Positions 34,387 to 43,619 of a stretch of 64,000 nt of DNA are shown piece by piece (within the stretch, counting starts at the first letter, position 1; each line of letters opens with the position of its first letter). Both the position numbers and the translations under genes were made by a program. The notes below the pieces were generated by a model. That model was not told the origin of the DNA and did not search any database. It saw only the letters and a list, made by a program, of their open reading frames with translations. The stretch comes from JABWAM01 sp964653025 (GTDB lineage: Bacteria > Verrucomicrobiota > Verrucomicrobiia > JABWAM01), in contig CAZZBZ010000006.1 of the NCBI GenBank assembly GCA_964653025.1, forward strand, positions 7,186 to 71,185. Direction: 5' to 3'.

Positions 34387-35909
34387 GAGGCGCGGCCCGG
34401 ATCGTTTCCGCGGCGGAGGCGGTGGCGATGATCCCCGCCGGTGCCACCGTGGCGGTCAGCGGTTTTGTGGGCTCGGGGCACCCCGAACTGCTCACGGCGG
34501 CGCTGGAGAAGCGTTTTCTCGGGAGCGGCACGCCCCACGACCTCACGCTCGTTTACGCCGCGGGGCAGGGGGATCGCGACCGACGCGGCCTCAACCACCT
34601 CGCACACCCCGGGCTCCTCAAGCGCGTGGTCGGTGGGCACTGGAACCTCGCCCCCCGTCTCGGGAAACTCGCCATGGAGAACCGGATCGAGGCCTACAAC
34701 CTTCCGCAGGGAGTCCTCTGTGCCCTCTTCCGCGAAATCGCCGCGAAACGCCCAGGCGTGATCACGCGCGTGGGCCTCCACACCCTCGTGGATCCGAAGA
34801 ACGGCGGCGGGCGCCTCAACGAAAGTACCGTCGAGCATCTCGTTGAGCGGATCACCCTCGGCGGGCAGGAATGGCTCTGGTATCGCGCCTTCCCGATCCA
34901 TGTAGCGCTCATCCGCGCCAGTACCGCCGACCGCCGCGGAAACCTCGCGCTCGATCGCGAGGCGATTGTCGGCGAGGTGCTCCCCCTCGCCCAGGCTGCG
35001 AGGAATTGCGGCGGGATCGTCATCGCCCAGGTCGAGCGCCTCGTGGATCGCATCCCCGACCCGAAGTCCGTGCGCGTTCCCGGGATTCTCGTGGATGATC
35101 TCGTCCTCTCCGAAGGGGAAGGGCACGACCAGACCTTCGCGGAGCCCTTCAACGAGGCCTACGTCACCGCCGGGCCTCCTCCCGCCGCGCCGCCGCCGCT
35201 CCCCTTCTCCGAGCGAAAGATCATCGGGCGGCGCACCCTTGCGGAAATTGCGAAGGGCGACCTCGTGAACCTCGGTATCGGCCTTCCGGAGGCGGTCGCC
35301 GCCGTCGCTGCCGAGGAAGGAAGGCTCGAGGATTTCACACTGACCGTCGAGAGCGGGCCGATCGGGGGGATTCCTGCCGGTGGATTGAGCTTCGGTTGCA
35401 GCGCCTGGACGGAAGCGGTGGTGGACCAGCCCGCGCAGTTCGATTTCTACGACGGTGGCGGACTGGATTTCGCGGCGCTCGGCGCCATCGAGGTGGACGC
35501 TGAGGGCAGCGTCAACGTGACCAGCTTTGCGGGGCGGTTTGCCGGCGTGGGTGGATTCATCAACATCAGCCAGAATGCGAAGCGGCTCGTCTTCTGCTTC
35601 AGCTTTCGCGCGGGCGACCTCGAGGTGGACGCCGAGGGGGGGTGCCTTCGGATCGTGAGGGAAGGCCAGTATCCCAAGTGGGTGAAGCGTGTTGCCCAGG
35701 TCGGTTTTCATGGCCCCTCCGCCCTCGCGCGCGGCCAGCAGGTCCTCTACGTCACCGAGCGGGCCGTGTTCGAGCTCACCCCGAAGGGCGTGGAGTTGCG
35801 CGAGGTCGCGCCGGGCGTTGACCTGAAGGCCTCGGTGCTCGATCTGATGGCCTTCGCCCCCGTGGTGGGTTCCCCCAAACTGATGCCTGCCTCCTGTTTT
35901 CATAAGTGA
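34383..35909 (+). CDS. Acyl-CoA:carboxylate CoA-transferase (PCT/YdiF-like)
   Basis: 508 residues from GTG 34383 (VRGAARIVSAAEAVAMIPAG), a 4-base overlap with the SDR gene. It is a single polypeptide with alpha and beta halves, as in propionate/acetate CoA-transferases: GATVAVSGFVGSGHPELLTA, VSGFVG, VVGGHWNLAPRLGKL, FREIAAKRPGVITRVGLHTL, NLGIGLPEAVAAVA, then LTVESGPIGGIPAGG with catalytic Glu323 in the ESG motif. It exchanges CoA between acyl-CoA and a free carboxylate such as acetate or acetoacetate. With SDR and thiolase it fits ketone-body or hydroxybutyrate use. Confidence 0.92.
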   Translation: MRGAARIVSAAEAVAMIPAGATVAVSGFVGSGHPELLTAALEKRFLGSGTPHDLTLVYAAGQGDRDRRGLNHLAHPGLLKRVVGGHWNLAPRLGKLAMENRIEAYNLPQGVLCALFREIAAKRPGVITRVGLHTLVDPKNGGGRLNESTVEHLVERITLGGQEWLWYRAFPIHVALIRASTADRRGNLALDREAIVGEVLPLAQAARNCGGIVIAQVERLVDRIPDPKSVRVPGILVDDLVLSEGEGHDQTFAEPFNEAYVTAGPPPAAPPPLPFSERKIIGRRTLAEIAKGDLVNLGIGLPEAVAAVAAEEGRLEDFTLTVESGPIGGIPAGGLSFGCSAWTEAVVDQPAQFDFYDGGGLDFAALGAIEVDAEGSVNVTSFAGRFAGVGGFINISQNAKRLVFCFSFRAGDLEVDAEGGCLRIVREGQYPKWVKRVAQVGFHGPSALARGQQVLYVTERAVFELTPKGVELREVAPGVDLKASVLDLMAFAPVVGSPKLMPASCFHK

Positions 35910-35928
35910 ACCCGAAAGGACATTTCCC

Positions 35929-37101
35929 ATGAAACTCTCCAAACCTGTCTTCATCGTTTCCGCCGCACGCTCGCCAATCGGACGCTTCGGTGGCGGCCTC
36001 AAGTCCGTCGGCCCCGTGGACCTTGCCGCGCATGTCGCAGCCTCGTTCCTCAAGCCAGAACTGGCCGCGCGCACCGGCTCGGTGATCCTCGGCCAGGTCC
36101 TCCAGGCGGGCAGTGGGATGAACGTGGCCCGCCAGATTTCCCTGCGCCTGGGCATCCCGCGGGAGACCCCCTCTTTCACCGTGAACATGGCGTGCGCCTC
36201 GGGCCTGAAGGCCGTGGCTCTCGGCGCCTCCGCGATCCAGGAGGGCGAGGCGGAACTTGCGCTCGCGGGCGGGGTCGAGTCGATGAGCCGCGCGCCGCAC
36301 TATTCCTGGGGCATGCGCTGGGGGCACAAGCTCGGGGACGTGGCCCTCGCCGATGCGATTTTTGCCGATGGCCTCACCGACCCCACTCTCGGCCTCGCGA
36401 TGGGGGAGACCGCCGAGCGGCTCGCGGAGCTTTACCGCGTGTCGAGGGCCGACCAGGACGCCTTCGCCCTCGAAAGCCAGCGCCGCGTGGCGACCGCCCG
36501 CGCCGCCTTTGCGCGGGAGATTGTCCCGTTCCCGTCGGATAAGGGGACCGTGGAGAAGGACGAGCACCCGCGCCCGGACACGACGCTGGAGAAGCTGGCG
36601 CAGCTCAAGCCGTCCTTTCGCAAGGAGGGCACCGTGACCGCTGGCAATTCCTCCGGCATCAACGACGGGGCCGCGCTCGTACTGCTTGCGGGGGAAGGCG
36701 CCGCGAACCGTGCCGGCCTGCGCCCGCGGGCGAGGGTGATCGCGTGCTCCGCGGTGGGCTGCGACCCTGCCATCATGGGGATTGGCCCCGTCGGCGCGAT
36801 CCGTGCCCTGTGTGCCGAGACCGGATGGGACCTCGACAAGGTGGATGCCGTGGAGATCAACGAGGCCTTTGCCGCACAGACGCTGGCGTGTGCGCGCGAG
36901 CTCAAACTTCCCTTGGAGAAGCTCAACCGCCGCGGCGGCGCGATCGCCCTCGGTCACCCGATCGGCGGCAGTGGCGCGCGCGTGCTCGTGACCCTCCTCC
37001 ATCTCATGGAGGACCTGGGGCTGAAGCGCGGGATCGCCTCCCTCTGCGTGGGGGGTGGCATGGGCATCGCGATGGCCATCGAACGCGAGGCCATCGCGTG
37101 A
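35929..37101 (+). CDS. Acetyl-CoA C-acyltransferase (thiolase)
   Basis: 390 residues, the standard length. All three catalytic residues are visible: Cys89 in NMACASGLKAV, His343 in GHPIGGSGARV and Cys373 in SLCVGGGMGIAM. The start (KPVFIVSAARSPIGRFGGGL) and blocks AVEINEAFAAQTLACAREL and ESMSRAPHY match acetoacetyl-CoA thiolases. The gene begins 19 bases after the CoA-transferase stop. It condenses or cleaves acetoacetyl-CoA and acetyl-CoA, closing a route hydroxybutyrate, acetoacetate, acetoacetyl-CoA, two acetyl-CoA. Confidence 0.95.
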   Translation: MKLSKPVFIVSAARSPIGRFGGGLKSVGPVDLAAHVAASFLKPELAARTGSVILGQVLQAGSGMNVARQISLRLGIPRETPSFTVNMACASGLKAVALGASAIQEGEAELALAGGVESMSRAPHYSWGMRWGHKLGDVALADAIFADGLTDPTLGLAMGETAERLAELYRVSRADQDAFALESQRRVATARAAFAREIVPFPSDKGTVEKDEHPRPDTTLEKLAQLKPSFRKEGTVTAGNSSGINDGAALVLLAGEGAANRAGLRPRARVIACSAVGCDPAIMGIGPVGAIRALCAETGWDLDKVDAVEINEAFAAQTLACARELKLPLEKLNRRGGAIALGHPIGGSGARVLVTLLHLMEDLGLKRGIASLCVGGGMGIAMAIEREAIA

Positions 37102-37113
37102 TTGAAGTTTTTT

Positions 37114-37125
37114 AAATCCGGATTT
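37114..37125. promoter_or_regulatory. 12-base palindrome abutting gap promoter
   Basis: AAATCCGGATTT is a perfect 12-base palindrome that overlaps the first two bases of the gap -35 box. Its position is where a repressor could block RNA polymerase. It could also be coincidence, since it stands in AT-rich DNA. Confidence 0.4.
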
Positions 37126-37153
37126 GACCGCGGGGTGCCAGCATCTCTAATAT
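37124..37153 (+). promoter_or_regulatory. Sigma70-type promoter for gap-pgk-tpiA
   Basis: TTGACC at 37124-37129 and TAATAT at 37148-37153 with an 18-base spacer. The predicted transcript starts near 37160 and leaves a leader of about 30 bases before ATG 37192; a short stem GAAAG/CTTTC lies at 37154-37171. It is 23 bases after the thiolase stop and gives this glycolytic unit its own control. Confidence 0.65.
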
Positions 37154-37191
37154 GAAAGTTCACCTTCTTTCAAACATCTCATTCAGACACC

Positions 37192-38229
<1,038 letters not shown>

Positions 38230-38232
<3 letters not shown>

Positions 38233-38319
38233 GATTCGCCAGAGCCCCACGGTCGCCGCGCGCTCGCTTTTCGCTGCGAGCTGTGGCTGCTCGAATGAAA
38301 TCCTGATTGGCGAATCCTA
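38230..38319. repeat. Long inverted repeat spanning the gap/pgk junction
   Basis: TAGGATTCGCCA at 38230-38241 and TGGCGAATCCTA at 38308-38319 are exact 12-base reverse complements, enclosing 66 bases. The left arm contains the gap stop codon, and the right arm ends on the A of the pgk ATG. Inside, GCTCGC/GCGAGC around a TTTTCGCT loop forms a second stem. RNA folding would put the pgk start codon at the base of a stem. The function, if any, is unknown. Confidence 0.7.
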
Positions 38320-39542
38320 TGGCAAAACTCAACGTTCAGGACCTCGATGTCGCGGGCAGGCGCGTGCTTGTCCGTGTGGACTTCAACGTACCCCTCGACG
38401 CGGACGGGAAGATCACGGACGATTCGCGCGTCCGCGCCTCGCTCCCCACCATCGACTGGCTTCTTGAGCGCGGGGCCCGCGTCATCCTCTGCAGCCACCT
38501 TGGACGCCCGAAGGGCAAGCCCGACCCCTCGATGAGTCTCCGCCCCGTGGCAAAGCACCTTTCCGACCTGCTCAACCGCCCGGTCGCGTTCCTCGACGAC
38601 TGTGTTGGCGAGAAGGTGGAGAAGACCGTGGGGATTATGAAGGACGGGGACTGCCTGCTGCTGGAGAACGTCCGGTTTTATGCCGCGGAGGAGAAGAACG
38701 ATTCCGCGTTCGCGAAGCAACTGGCCTCCTGCGCCGAGCTTTACGTGAACGACGCGTTCGGCTCCGCCCACCGCGCCCATGCTTCCACCGAGGGGGTCGC
38801 CCGCTTTGTCCAGAAGTCTGCCGCCGGTTTTCTCCTCCAGAAGGAGCTCCAGTACCTCGGCGACGAGCTCGCAAACCCAGCGCGCCCCTTCGTCGCGATT
38901 CTTGGTGGCGCCAAGGTCAGCGATAAGATTGCGGTGATCGAGTCGCTTCTCGACAAGGCCGACACCCTGCTTATTGGAGGCGCGATGGCCTACACCTTCC
39001 TCCGCGCGCAGGGAATCCCCACGGGTGCCTCGCTTGTTGAGGAGGACCGCCTCGATATGAGCCGTCGCGTCCTCGAGCTCGCCTCGAAGAAGAACAAGCG
39101 CATTTTTCTTCCCGTGGACCATGTTGTCGCCCGCCGCGTCGAGACCGACAAGCTCGATAAGAAGGGCAGAAAGATCGTGGAGTTCCAGGGCGCCCACGCC
39201 ACGGATTGCGCCTCGATCGGCGAGGGGCTTTGCGGCGTGGACATTGGACCGAAAACGCTGGAGGTCTATTCGAGAGCCGTGGGCACGGCAAAGACCGTCC
39301 TCTGGAACGGCCCGATGGGGATCTTTGAGAACAAGCAGTTTTCCCGGGGCACCTTCGAGGTCGCGAAGGCTGTCGCCGCGAGCGGTGCCAAGTCCATCAT
39401 CGGCGGTGGCGACTCCGTGAAGGCCATCCATCAAAGCGGCCTCTCGGACAAGATTACCTTTCTCAGCACCGGCGGCGGCGCCTCCCTCGAGTTCCTCGAG
39501 GGCAAGGTCCTTCCTGGTGTTGCAGCGCTCAACGAGAAGTAG
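38319..39542 (+). CDS. pgk: Phosphoglycerate kinase
   Basis: 407 residues from ATG 38319 (AKLNVQDLDVAGRRVLVRVD then FNVPLD). The TTG at 38307 is not needed. Substrate and nucleotide signatures are complete: RVDFNVPLD, LCSHLGRPKGKPDPSMSLRP, YVNDAFGSAHRAHAST, ILGGAKVSDKIAVIESLLDK, LIGGAMAYTFLRAQG, TVLWNGPMGIFENK and the GGGDSVKA loop, ending with LSTGGGASLEFLEGKVLPGV. It makes ATP from 1,3-bisphosphoglycerate. It lies downstream of gap in the same transcription unit. Confidence 0.97.
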   Translation: MAKLNVQDLDVAGRRVLVRVDFNVPLDADGKITDDSRVRASLPTIDWLLERGARVILCSHLGRPKGKPDPSMSLRPVAKHLSDLLNRPVAFLDDCVGEKVEKTVGIMKDGDCLLLENVRFYAAEEKNDSAFAKQLASCAELYVNDAFGSAHRAHASTEGVARFVQKSAAGFLLQKELQYLGDELANPARPFVAILGGAKVSDKIAVIESLLDKADTLLIGGAMAYTFLRAQGIPTGASLVEEDRLDMSRRVLELASKKNKRIFLPVDHVVARRVETDKLDKKGRKIVEFQGAHATDCASIGEGLCGVDIGPKTLEVYSRAVGTAKTVLWNGPMGIFENKQFSRGTFEVAKAVAASGAKSIIGGGDSVKAIHQSGLSDKITFLSTGGGASLEFLEGKVLPGVAALNEK

Positions 39543-39665
39543 GTCGGCTACCGAAGTTCACGCTCCGGGGGCTCAACGGCTGGCGAAAAGCTTCTCGATC
39601 CCCAAACCGTGAACCGCTGAACCTGGCAACATAATTTTCTCAACCAACACCCTGATCCCATCCTC

Positions 39666-40427
39666 ATGAAGACCCGCCGCTCCATCATCGCCGGAAACTG
39701 GAAAATGCATCGCACCCTCGCTGAGGCCGAGAGCCTCGTGAAGAGTCTCCTTCTCGAGCTAACGGACCTCTCTGATGTGGATGTGGTTCTCTGCCCACCG
39801 TTCACTTCCCTTGCGAAGGTGGCCGACCTCGTCTCCAAGACCCAGATTCGCGTCGGTGCCCAGGATATGCACTGGGAGAAAGAGGGGGCTTTCACCGGCG
39901 AGATTTCTGCCACGATGCTCCGCGATGTCTTTTGCCGCTACGTGATCCTTGGTCACAGCGAGCGCCGTCAGTACTTTGGTGAGACGAACGCCACCGTGAA
40001 CCGCAAGGCCAGGGCAGCCATCGCGGCCAGCCTCCGCCCCATCGTCTGCGTCGGCGAGACCCTCGATCAGCGCGAGAAGGAGGACTTCAAGGCCATCCTT
40101 CGCACCCAGGTGCAGGAGAGCCTCGATGAGATCTTTGGCGACGAGGCCGAGGAGGTCGTCGTGGCCTACGAGCCGGTGTGGGCGATCGGCACCGGTCGCA
40201 CCGCAACCCCCGCCCAGGCGCAGGAGGTCCATGCCCTGATTCGCACAACTCTCTCCGACATGATGGGGGCCAAGCTCGCCGCGAAGATCCGTATCCAGTA
40301 CGGCGGCAGCGTGAAACCCGCGAATGCCGTCGAGATCCTTGGGCAACCCGACATTGACGGCGCGCTCGTCGGGGGTGCCAGCCTCGATGCCCGCAGCTTC
40401 GCCGCGATCGTCAAGGCCGCGATCTGA
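39666..40427 (+). CDS. tpiA: Triose-phosphate isomerase
   Basis: 253 residues, full length. N-terminal RRSIIAGNWKMHRTLAEAES with catalytic Asn and Lys, RVGAQDMHWEKEGAFTGEIS, VILGHSERRQYFGETNATVN with catalytic His, IVCVGETLDQREKE, VVAYEPVWAIGTGRTATPAQ with catalytic Glu, IQYGGSVKPANAVEILGQPD, and DGALVGGASLDARSF. It interconverts dihydroxyacetone phosphate and glyceraldehyde-3-phosphate. Between pgk and tpiA are 123 bases including a degenerate GGTTCA-type repeat. SecG follows. Confidence 0.98.
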   Translation: MKTRRSIIAGNWKMHRTLAEAESLVKSLLLELTDLSDVDVVLCPPFTSLAKVADLVSKTQIRVGAQDMHWEKEGAFTGEISATMLRDVFCRYVILGHSERRQYFGETNATVNRKARAAIAASLRPIVCVGETLDQREKEDFKAILRTQVQESLDEIFGDEAEEVVVAYEPVWAIGTGRTATPAQAQEVHALIRTTLSDMMGAKLAAKIRIQYGGSVKPANAVEILGQPDIDGALVGGASLDARSFAAIVKAAI

Positions 40428-40573
40428 CGGGGGAATCCTGCCCCCCGGTTACGGGATTCCTGCCGAGTGGCTTGCATCGCGTCCCGAAGGCCTGTAGAAG
40501 AATCTTCCTCACCAACTCCTATCTGGCCTGTGACCTGCGGCTTACAGCTCGCAGCTTTTGGCCTCCGCCCCCC

Positions 40574-40957
40574 ATGACTTTTACCGGCCTCCTTATTGGT
40601 TTTCTGCTCACGGTCCACGTGGTCGTGTGCGTGCTCCTCGTTCTCATTGTCCTCATGCAGCGCCCCAAGAGCGAGGGGCTCGGCACCGCCTTCGGGGGGG
40701 GCGTCACCGACTCCCTGTTCGGCTCCAGCGCGGGGAATGTCCTTACCAAGATCACCACATGGCTCGGTGTCATCTTCTTCATCACCACCATCTCCCTTGC
40801 CCTTCTCTATAGCCGCGCGACTGCCACGAAGAAGGCGAGCCTCGGGGCCAAGCTAAAAGCGGTCGCTTCGGCTTCGACCAACGCCGACGTACGCGCCGCG
40901 ATCACCAACGTCCCGTCCGCATCAGTCGCCCCGACCAACGCCCCGTCCGCGAAGTAG
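40574..40957 (+). CDS. secG: Preprotein translocase subunit SecG
   Basis: 127 residues from ATG 40574. Two hydrophobic helices (TGLLIGFLLTVHVVVCVLLV and TWLGVIFFITTISLALLYSR) flank the conserved cytosolic loop LMQRPKSEGLGTAFGGGVTD, then SLFGSSAGNVLTKIT, which marks SecG. The C-terminal tail after residue 90 (KKASLGAKLKAVASASTNAD, then APTNAPSAK) is Ala/Ser-rich and longer than in E. coli. SecG forms the SecYEG channel with SecY and SecE. It lies after tpiA, a common arrangement. The 146-base gap contains a run of the type CTGTGACCTGCGGCTTACAG, a short dispersed-repeat motif. Confidence 0.92.
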   Translation: MTFTGLLIGFLLTVHVVVCVLLVLIVLMQRPKSEGLGTAFGGGVTDSLFGSSAGNVLTKITTWLGVIFFITTISLALLYSRATATKKASLGAKLKAVASASTNADVRAAITNVPSASVAPTNAPSAK

Positions 40958-41072
40958 AAGGGGTCCGCCATATCGGGGTGCTTGGCGCTGTGGTCTTTGA
41001 CCGCAGTCGGGCTGACGCCGCGATCGGGAAAACGGGGTCAACGGCTCCGTCTCAAACAGATATCTGTCCGCC

Positions 41073-42050
41073 TCAGTCCTTCTTCTCGGGCACCGCTTCC
41101 GGCAACCGGCTCACAAACCTCTGTCCCACCTTGAGCGGACAGCCGCGCAGAAAGTCAGCCGATGTCATCCGCCGTTTTCCCTCGGCTTGGAGCTCTTTGA
41201 TCACGACCGCCCCGCGCGGAGCCGCGACGTGGATGCCGTCGACATCGATCTTGATGATCTCGCCAGGCTTACCCTCCACAAAGCGCTCAAAGTCCGCCAC
41301 AAGCAGCTTGACCATTTTCGGACCCTTCTCGGCGACCAGCCAGGAGCAGGCCCCGGGACCGGGCGTGAGGGCGCGGATGTGGTTCCACACGCGCCGCTTG
41401 CTCGTCTCCCATTCGACCCACTCGTCGTCGCGGGTGATTTTTGGGGCGTGGGTCGCCTCGCCCTCGGGTTGGGGTCGGAAGTCGGCCTTCTCCTGCGCGA
41501 GAAGGCGCAGGGCGTCCACGACGAGCGAGGCGCCCATTGCCGCAAGGCGATCGTGAAGCGTGGCCACGGTGTCCGAGTCGCGGATGTGGGTGCTCTGCTG
41601 AAGAAGGATGTCGCCGGTGTCCAGCCCCTCGTCCATGCGCATAATGGTGACCCCCGTCTCGGGGCAGCCCTCCATGATTGCGCGTTGGATCGGGGCCGCA
41701 CCGCGATACTTCGGCAGCAACGAGCCGTGGATGTTGAGGCTCCCGAGGCGGGGAGCATCGAGCGCCGCGCGTGGAAGGATCTTCCCGTAGGCGACCACGA
41801 TGTTCACCTCCGGCCGCAGGTAGCGAAGTTGGGAAAGGAACGGGGGCGACTGGAGCGAGGTGGGCTGGAGGACCTTGCAGTGAAAATCAAGCGCGAGGAT
41901 CTTGATTGGAGTGGGGGCGAGCTTCCCTGATCGCCCGCGCGGGCGGTCGGGCTGGGTGACGACGCCGACGATGTCGAAGGAAGGGTGTTCCGCGAGCGCC
42001 CGAAGTGACGGGCAGGCGAAGTCCGCCGATCCAAAGAAGACAACTTTCAC
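41073..42050 (-). CDS. fmt: Methionyl-tRNA formyltransferase
   Basis: 325 residues, full length. The formyl-donor domain: KVVFFGSADFACPSLRALAE, GVVTQPDRPRGRSGKLAPTP, VAYGKILPRAALDAPRLGSL, NIHGSLLPKYRGAAPIQRAI with the catalytic Asn-His pair, and VTIMRMDEGLDTGDILLQ. The C-terminal OB-like domain has RALTPGPGACSWLVAEKGPK. It formylates initiator Met-tRNA. It is divergent from cysS across 106 bases, and convergent with secG, from which it is separated by 115 bases that hold the 12-base palindrome ACAGATATCTGT (41056-41067). Confidence 0.96.
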   Translation of the reverse strand: MKVVFFGSADFACPSLRALAEHPSFDIVGVVTQPDRPRGRSGKLAPTPIKILALDFHCKVLQPTSLQSPPFLSQLRYLRPEVNIVVAYGKILPRAALDAPRLGSLNIHGSLLPKYRGAAPIQRAIMEGCPETGVTIMRMDEGLDTGDILLQQSTHIRDSDTVATLHDRLAAMGASLVVDALRLLAQEKADFRPQPEGEATHAPKITRDDEWVEWETSKRRVWNHIRALTPGPGACSWLVAEKGPKMVKLLVADFERFVEGKPGEIIKIDVDGIHVAAPRGAVVIKELQAEGKRRMTSADFLRGCPLKVGQRFVSRLPEAVPEKKD

Positions 42051-42156
42051 CCTGCGCTCTTAACCCGGCCCACGCGTTCCCGCAAGGAGGAAGGGGGAGG
42101 AAGGGGGACGCGAGCGGGTTTGCAGCCCGCGCCGGTCCTGCTAGGGTTGGTGCCGC

Positions 42157-43554
42157 ATGCCATTGTGCCTCCACAACACCCTGACCCGCAAGGTCGAGGA
42201 GTTTCGCCCGTCGGAACCCTCTGGTCGCTCGGTGACGATGTACTGCTGCGGGCCGACGGTGTACGACTCGGCGCACATCGGCAACTTTCGCACGTTTGTG
42301 GCGCAGGACCTCCTTCGCCGTTGCCTCGAGGCACACGGCTGGGAGGTGCGCCACGCGATGAACATTACCGACGTGGAGGACAAGATCATCCGCTCGATCA
42401 AGGTCTCGGGGGAGTCGCTTGAGGTCTTCACCCGCCGCCACGAGAAAACCTTCCTCGATGACTTCGATGCGCTGGGCTGCCGCCGTCCCACCGTGATGCC
42501 GCGGGCGACAGAGCATATCGGGGAGATCATCGCCCTCGTGAAGCGCCTGCAGGAGAAGGGCGTGGCCTACGCGGCGGCGGACGGCTCCGTCTACTTCTCC
42601 ATCGAGCGCTTTCCCGACTACGGGAAGCTCTCGAGGCTCGACCGCTCGCAGCTCAAGCCGGGTGCGCGGGTGAGCGCCGATGAGCACGCGCGCGAGGCCT
42701 ATGGCGACTTCGCCCTCTGGAAGGCATGGACCGACCGCGATGGCGCCGTGGCGTGGGAGAGCCCGTGGGGGAAGGGTCGCCCCGGCTGGCACATCGAGTG
42801 CTCCTGCATGAGCATGAAGCACCTCGGGGAGACCCTCGACCTGCACTGCGGGGGCGAGGACCTCGTCTTCCCGCACCACGAGGACGAGATCGCCCAGAGC
42901 GAGGCCGCCACGGGTCGCCCCTTCGCTCGCTTCTGGATCCACAGCGCGCATCTGCTCGTCAATGGCCAGAAGATGTCGAAGTCTGCCGGTAACTTTTTCA
43001 CCGCCCGCGACCTCTTCGCAAAGGGATATACCGGGCGCGAACTCCGCTACGCGCTTCTCTCGGCGCACTATCGCCTGCCACTCAACTTCACCCTCGAGGG
43101 ACTCGATGCGGCGCGCCAGGCCCTTGCCCGCCTCGATGCGTGGGAGGAGCGCCTCCGCGCCACCGCGGGGCACCTTCCTTTGTCGGCTGCGGGCGGGTCG
43201 CTCCGGCAGGCCTTCGGCGCCGCGCTCGACGACGATCTCAATATCTCGGCTGCCCTCGGCTGCCTTTTCGATGCCCTGCGCGCCTCGAACCGCGCCCTCG
43301 ACGAGGGGAAGCTGTCGCCGGCGGAGGCTGCCCGCGACCTCGCGGACTGGCTCGCGGTACGGGAGGTCCTGGGCCTTCCCGCGCCCACCCCGAAAGCCGC
43401 CCCTCCGGAAGTGGAGGCGCTTGCCCGCGAGCGGCAGGCGGCGCGGGCCGCGAAGGACTGGAAGCGCTCCGACGCCCTGCGCGCCGAGATTGTGAAACTT
43501 GGCTGGGCCGTCAAGGATGTTCCCGGCGGTTTCCAACTTTCCCGTTCGCCTTGA
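42157..43554 (+). CDS. cysS: Cysteinyl-tRNA synthetase
   Basis: 465 residues, class I synthetase. YCCGPTVYDSAHIGNFRTFV contains the HIGH-like motif and the zinc-binding first Cys, GWHIECSCMSMKHLGETLDL and HCGGEDLVFPHHEDEIAQSE have further zinc and substrate residues, and KMSKSAGNFFTARDL has the KMSKS loop. The C-terminal DALR-like and anticodon regions (RQAARAAKDWKRSDALRAEI, KLGWAVKDVPGGFQLSRS) are complete. It charges tRNA-Cys. Its stop codon overlaps the -35 box of a promoter for the epimerase gene. Confidence 0.97.
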   Translation: MPLCLHNTLTRKVEEFRPSEPSGRSVTMYCCGPTVYDSAHIGNFRTFVAQDLLRRCLEAHGWEVRHAMNITDVEDKIIRSIKVSGESLEVFTRRHEKTFLDDFDALGCRRPTVMPRATEHIGEIIALVKRLQEKGVAYAAADGSVYFSIERFPDYGKLSRLDRSQLKPGARVSADEHAREAYGDFALWKAWTDRDGAVAWESPWGKGRPGWHIECSCMSMKHLGETLDLHCGGEDLVFPHHEDEIAQSEAATGRPFARFWIHSAHLLVNGQKMSKSAGNFFTARDLFAKGYTGRELRYALLSAHYRLPLNFTLEGLDAARQALARLDAWEERLRATAGHLPLSAAGGSLRQAFGAALDDDLNISAALGCLFDALRASNRALDEGKLSPAEAARDLADWLAVREVLGLPAPTPKAAPPEVEALARERQAARAAKDWKRSDALRAEIVKLGWAVKDVPGGFQLSRSP

Positions 43555-43579
43555 TCCGTGCGTTCGAGAGCCCTATTCT
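43551..43579 (+). promoter_or_regulatory. Putative sigma70-type promoter for the epimerase gene
   Basis: TTGATC at 43551-43556 and TATTCT at 43574-43579 with a 17-base spacer, starting on the cysS stop. The predicted start near 43586 leaves a leader of about 34 bases to ATG 43620. Confidence 0.45.
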
Positions 43580-43619
43580 ACGAGCGTACGTGGCAGATCC
43601 CCTCGAACCGTCATCACTC

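Noticed and set aside
34338..36188. Long minus-strand frame over SDR, CoA transferase and thiolase genes
   Set aside because: Runs through three genes with complete catalytic motifs on the opposite strand.
40502..40565. Run of CTGTGACCTGCGGCTTACAG-like words before secG
   Set aside because: Looks like a short dispersed repeat, but no second copy was found in this window, so it is only mentioned under secG.
41056..41067. Palindrome ACAGATATCTGT between secG and fmt
   Set aside because: It lies between two gene ends, not at a promoter, and has no loop for a hairpin terminator; probably chance or a minor repeat.
41887..43536. Minus-strand frame of about 549 codons across cysS
   Set aside because: cysS on the plus strand has all class I synthetase motifs.
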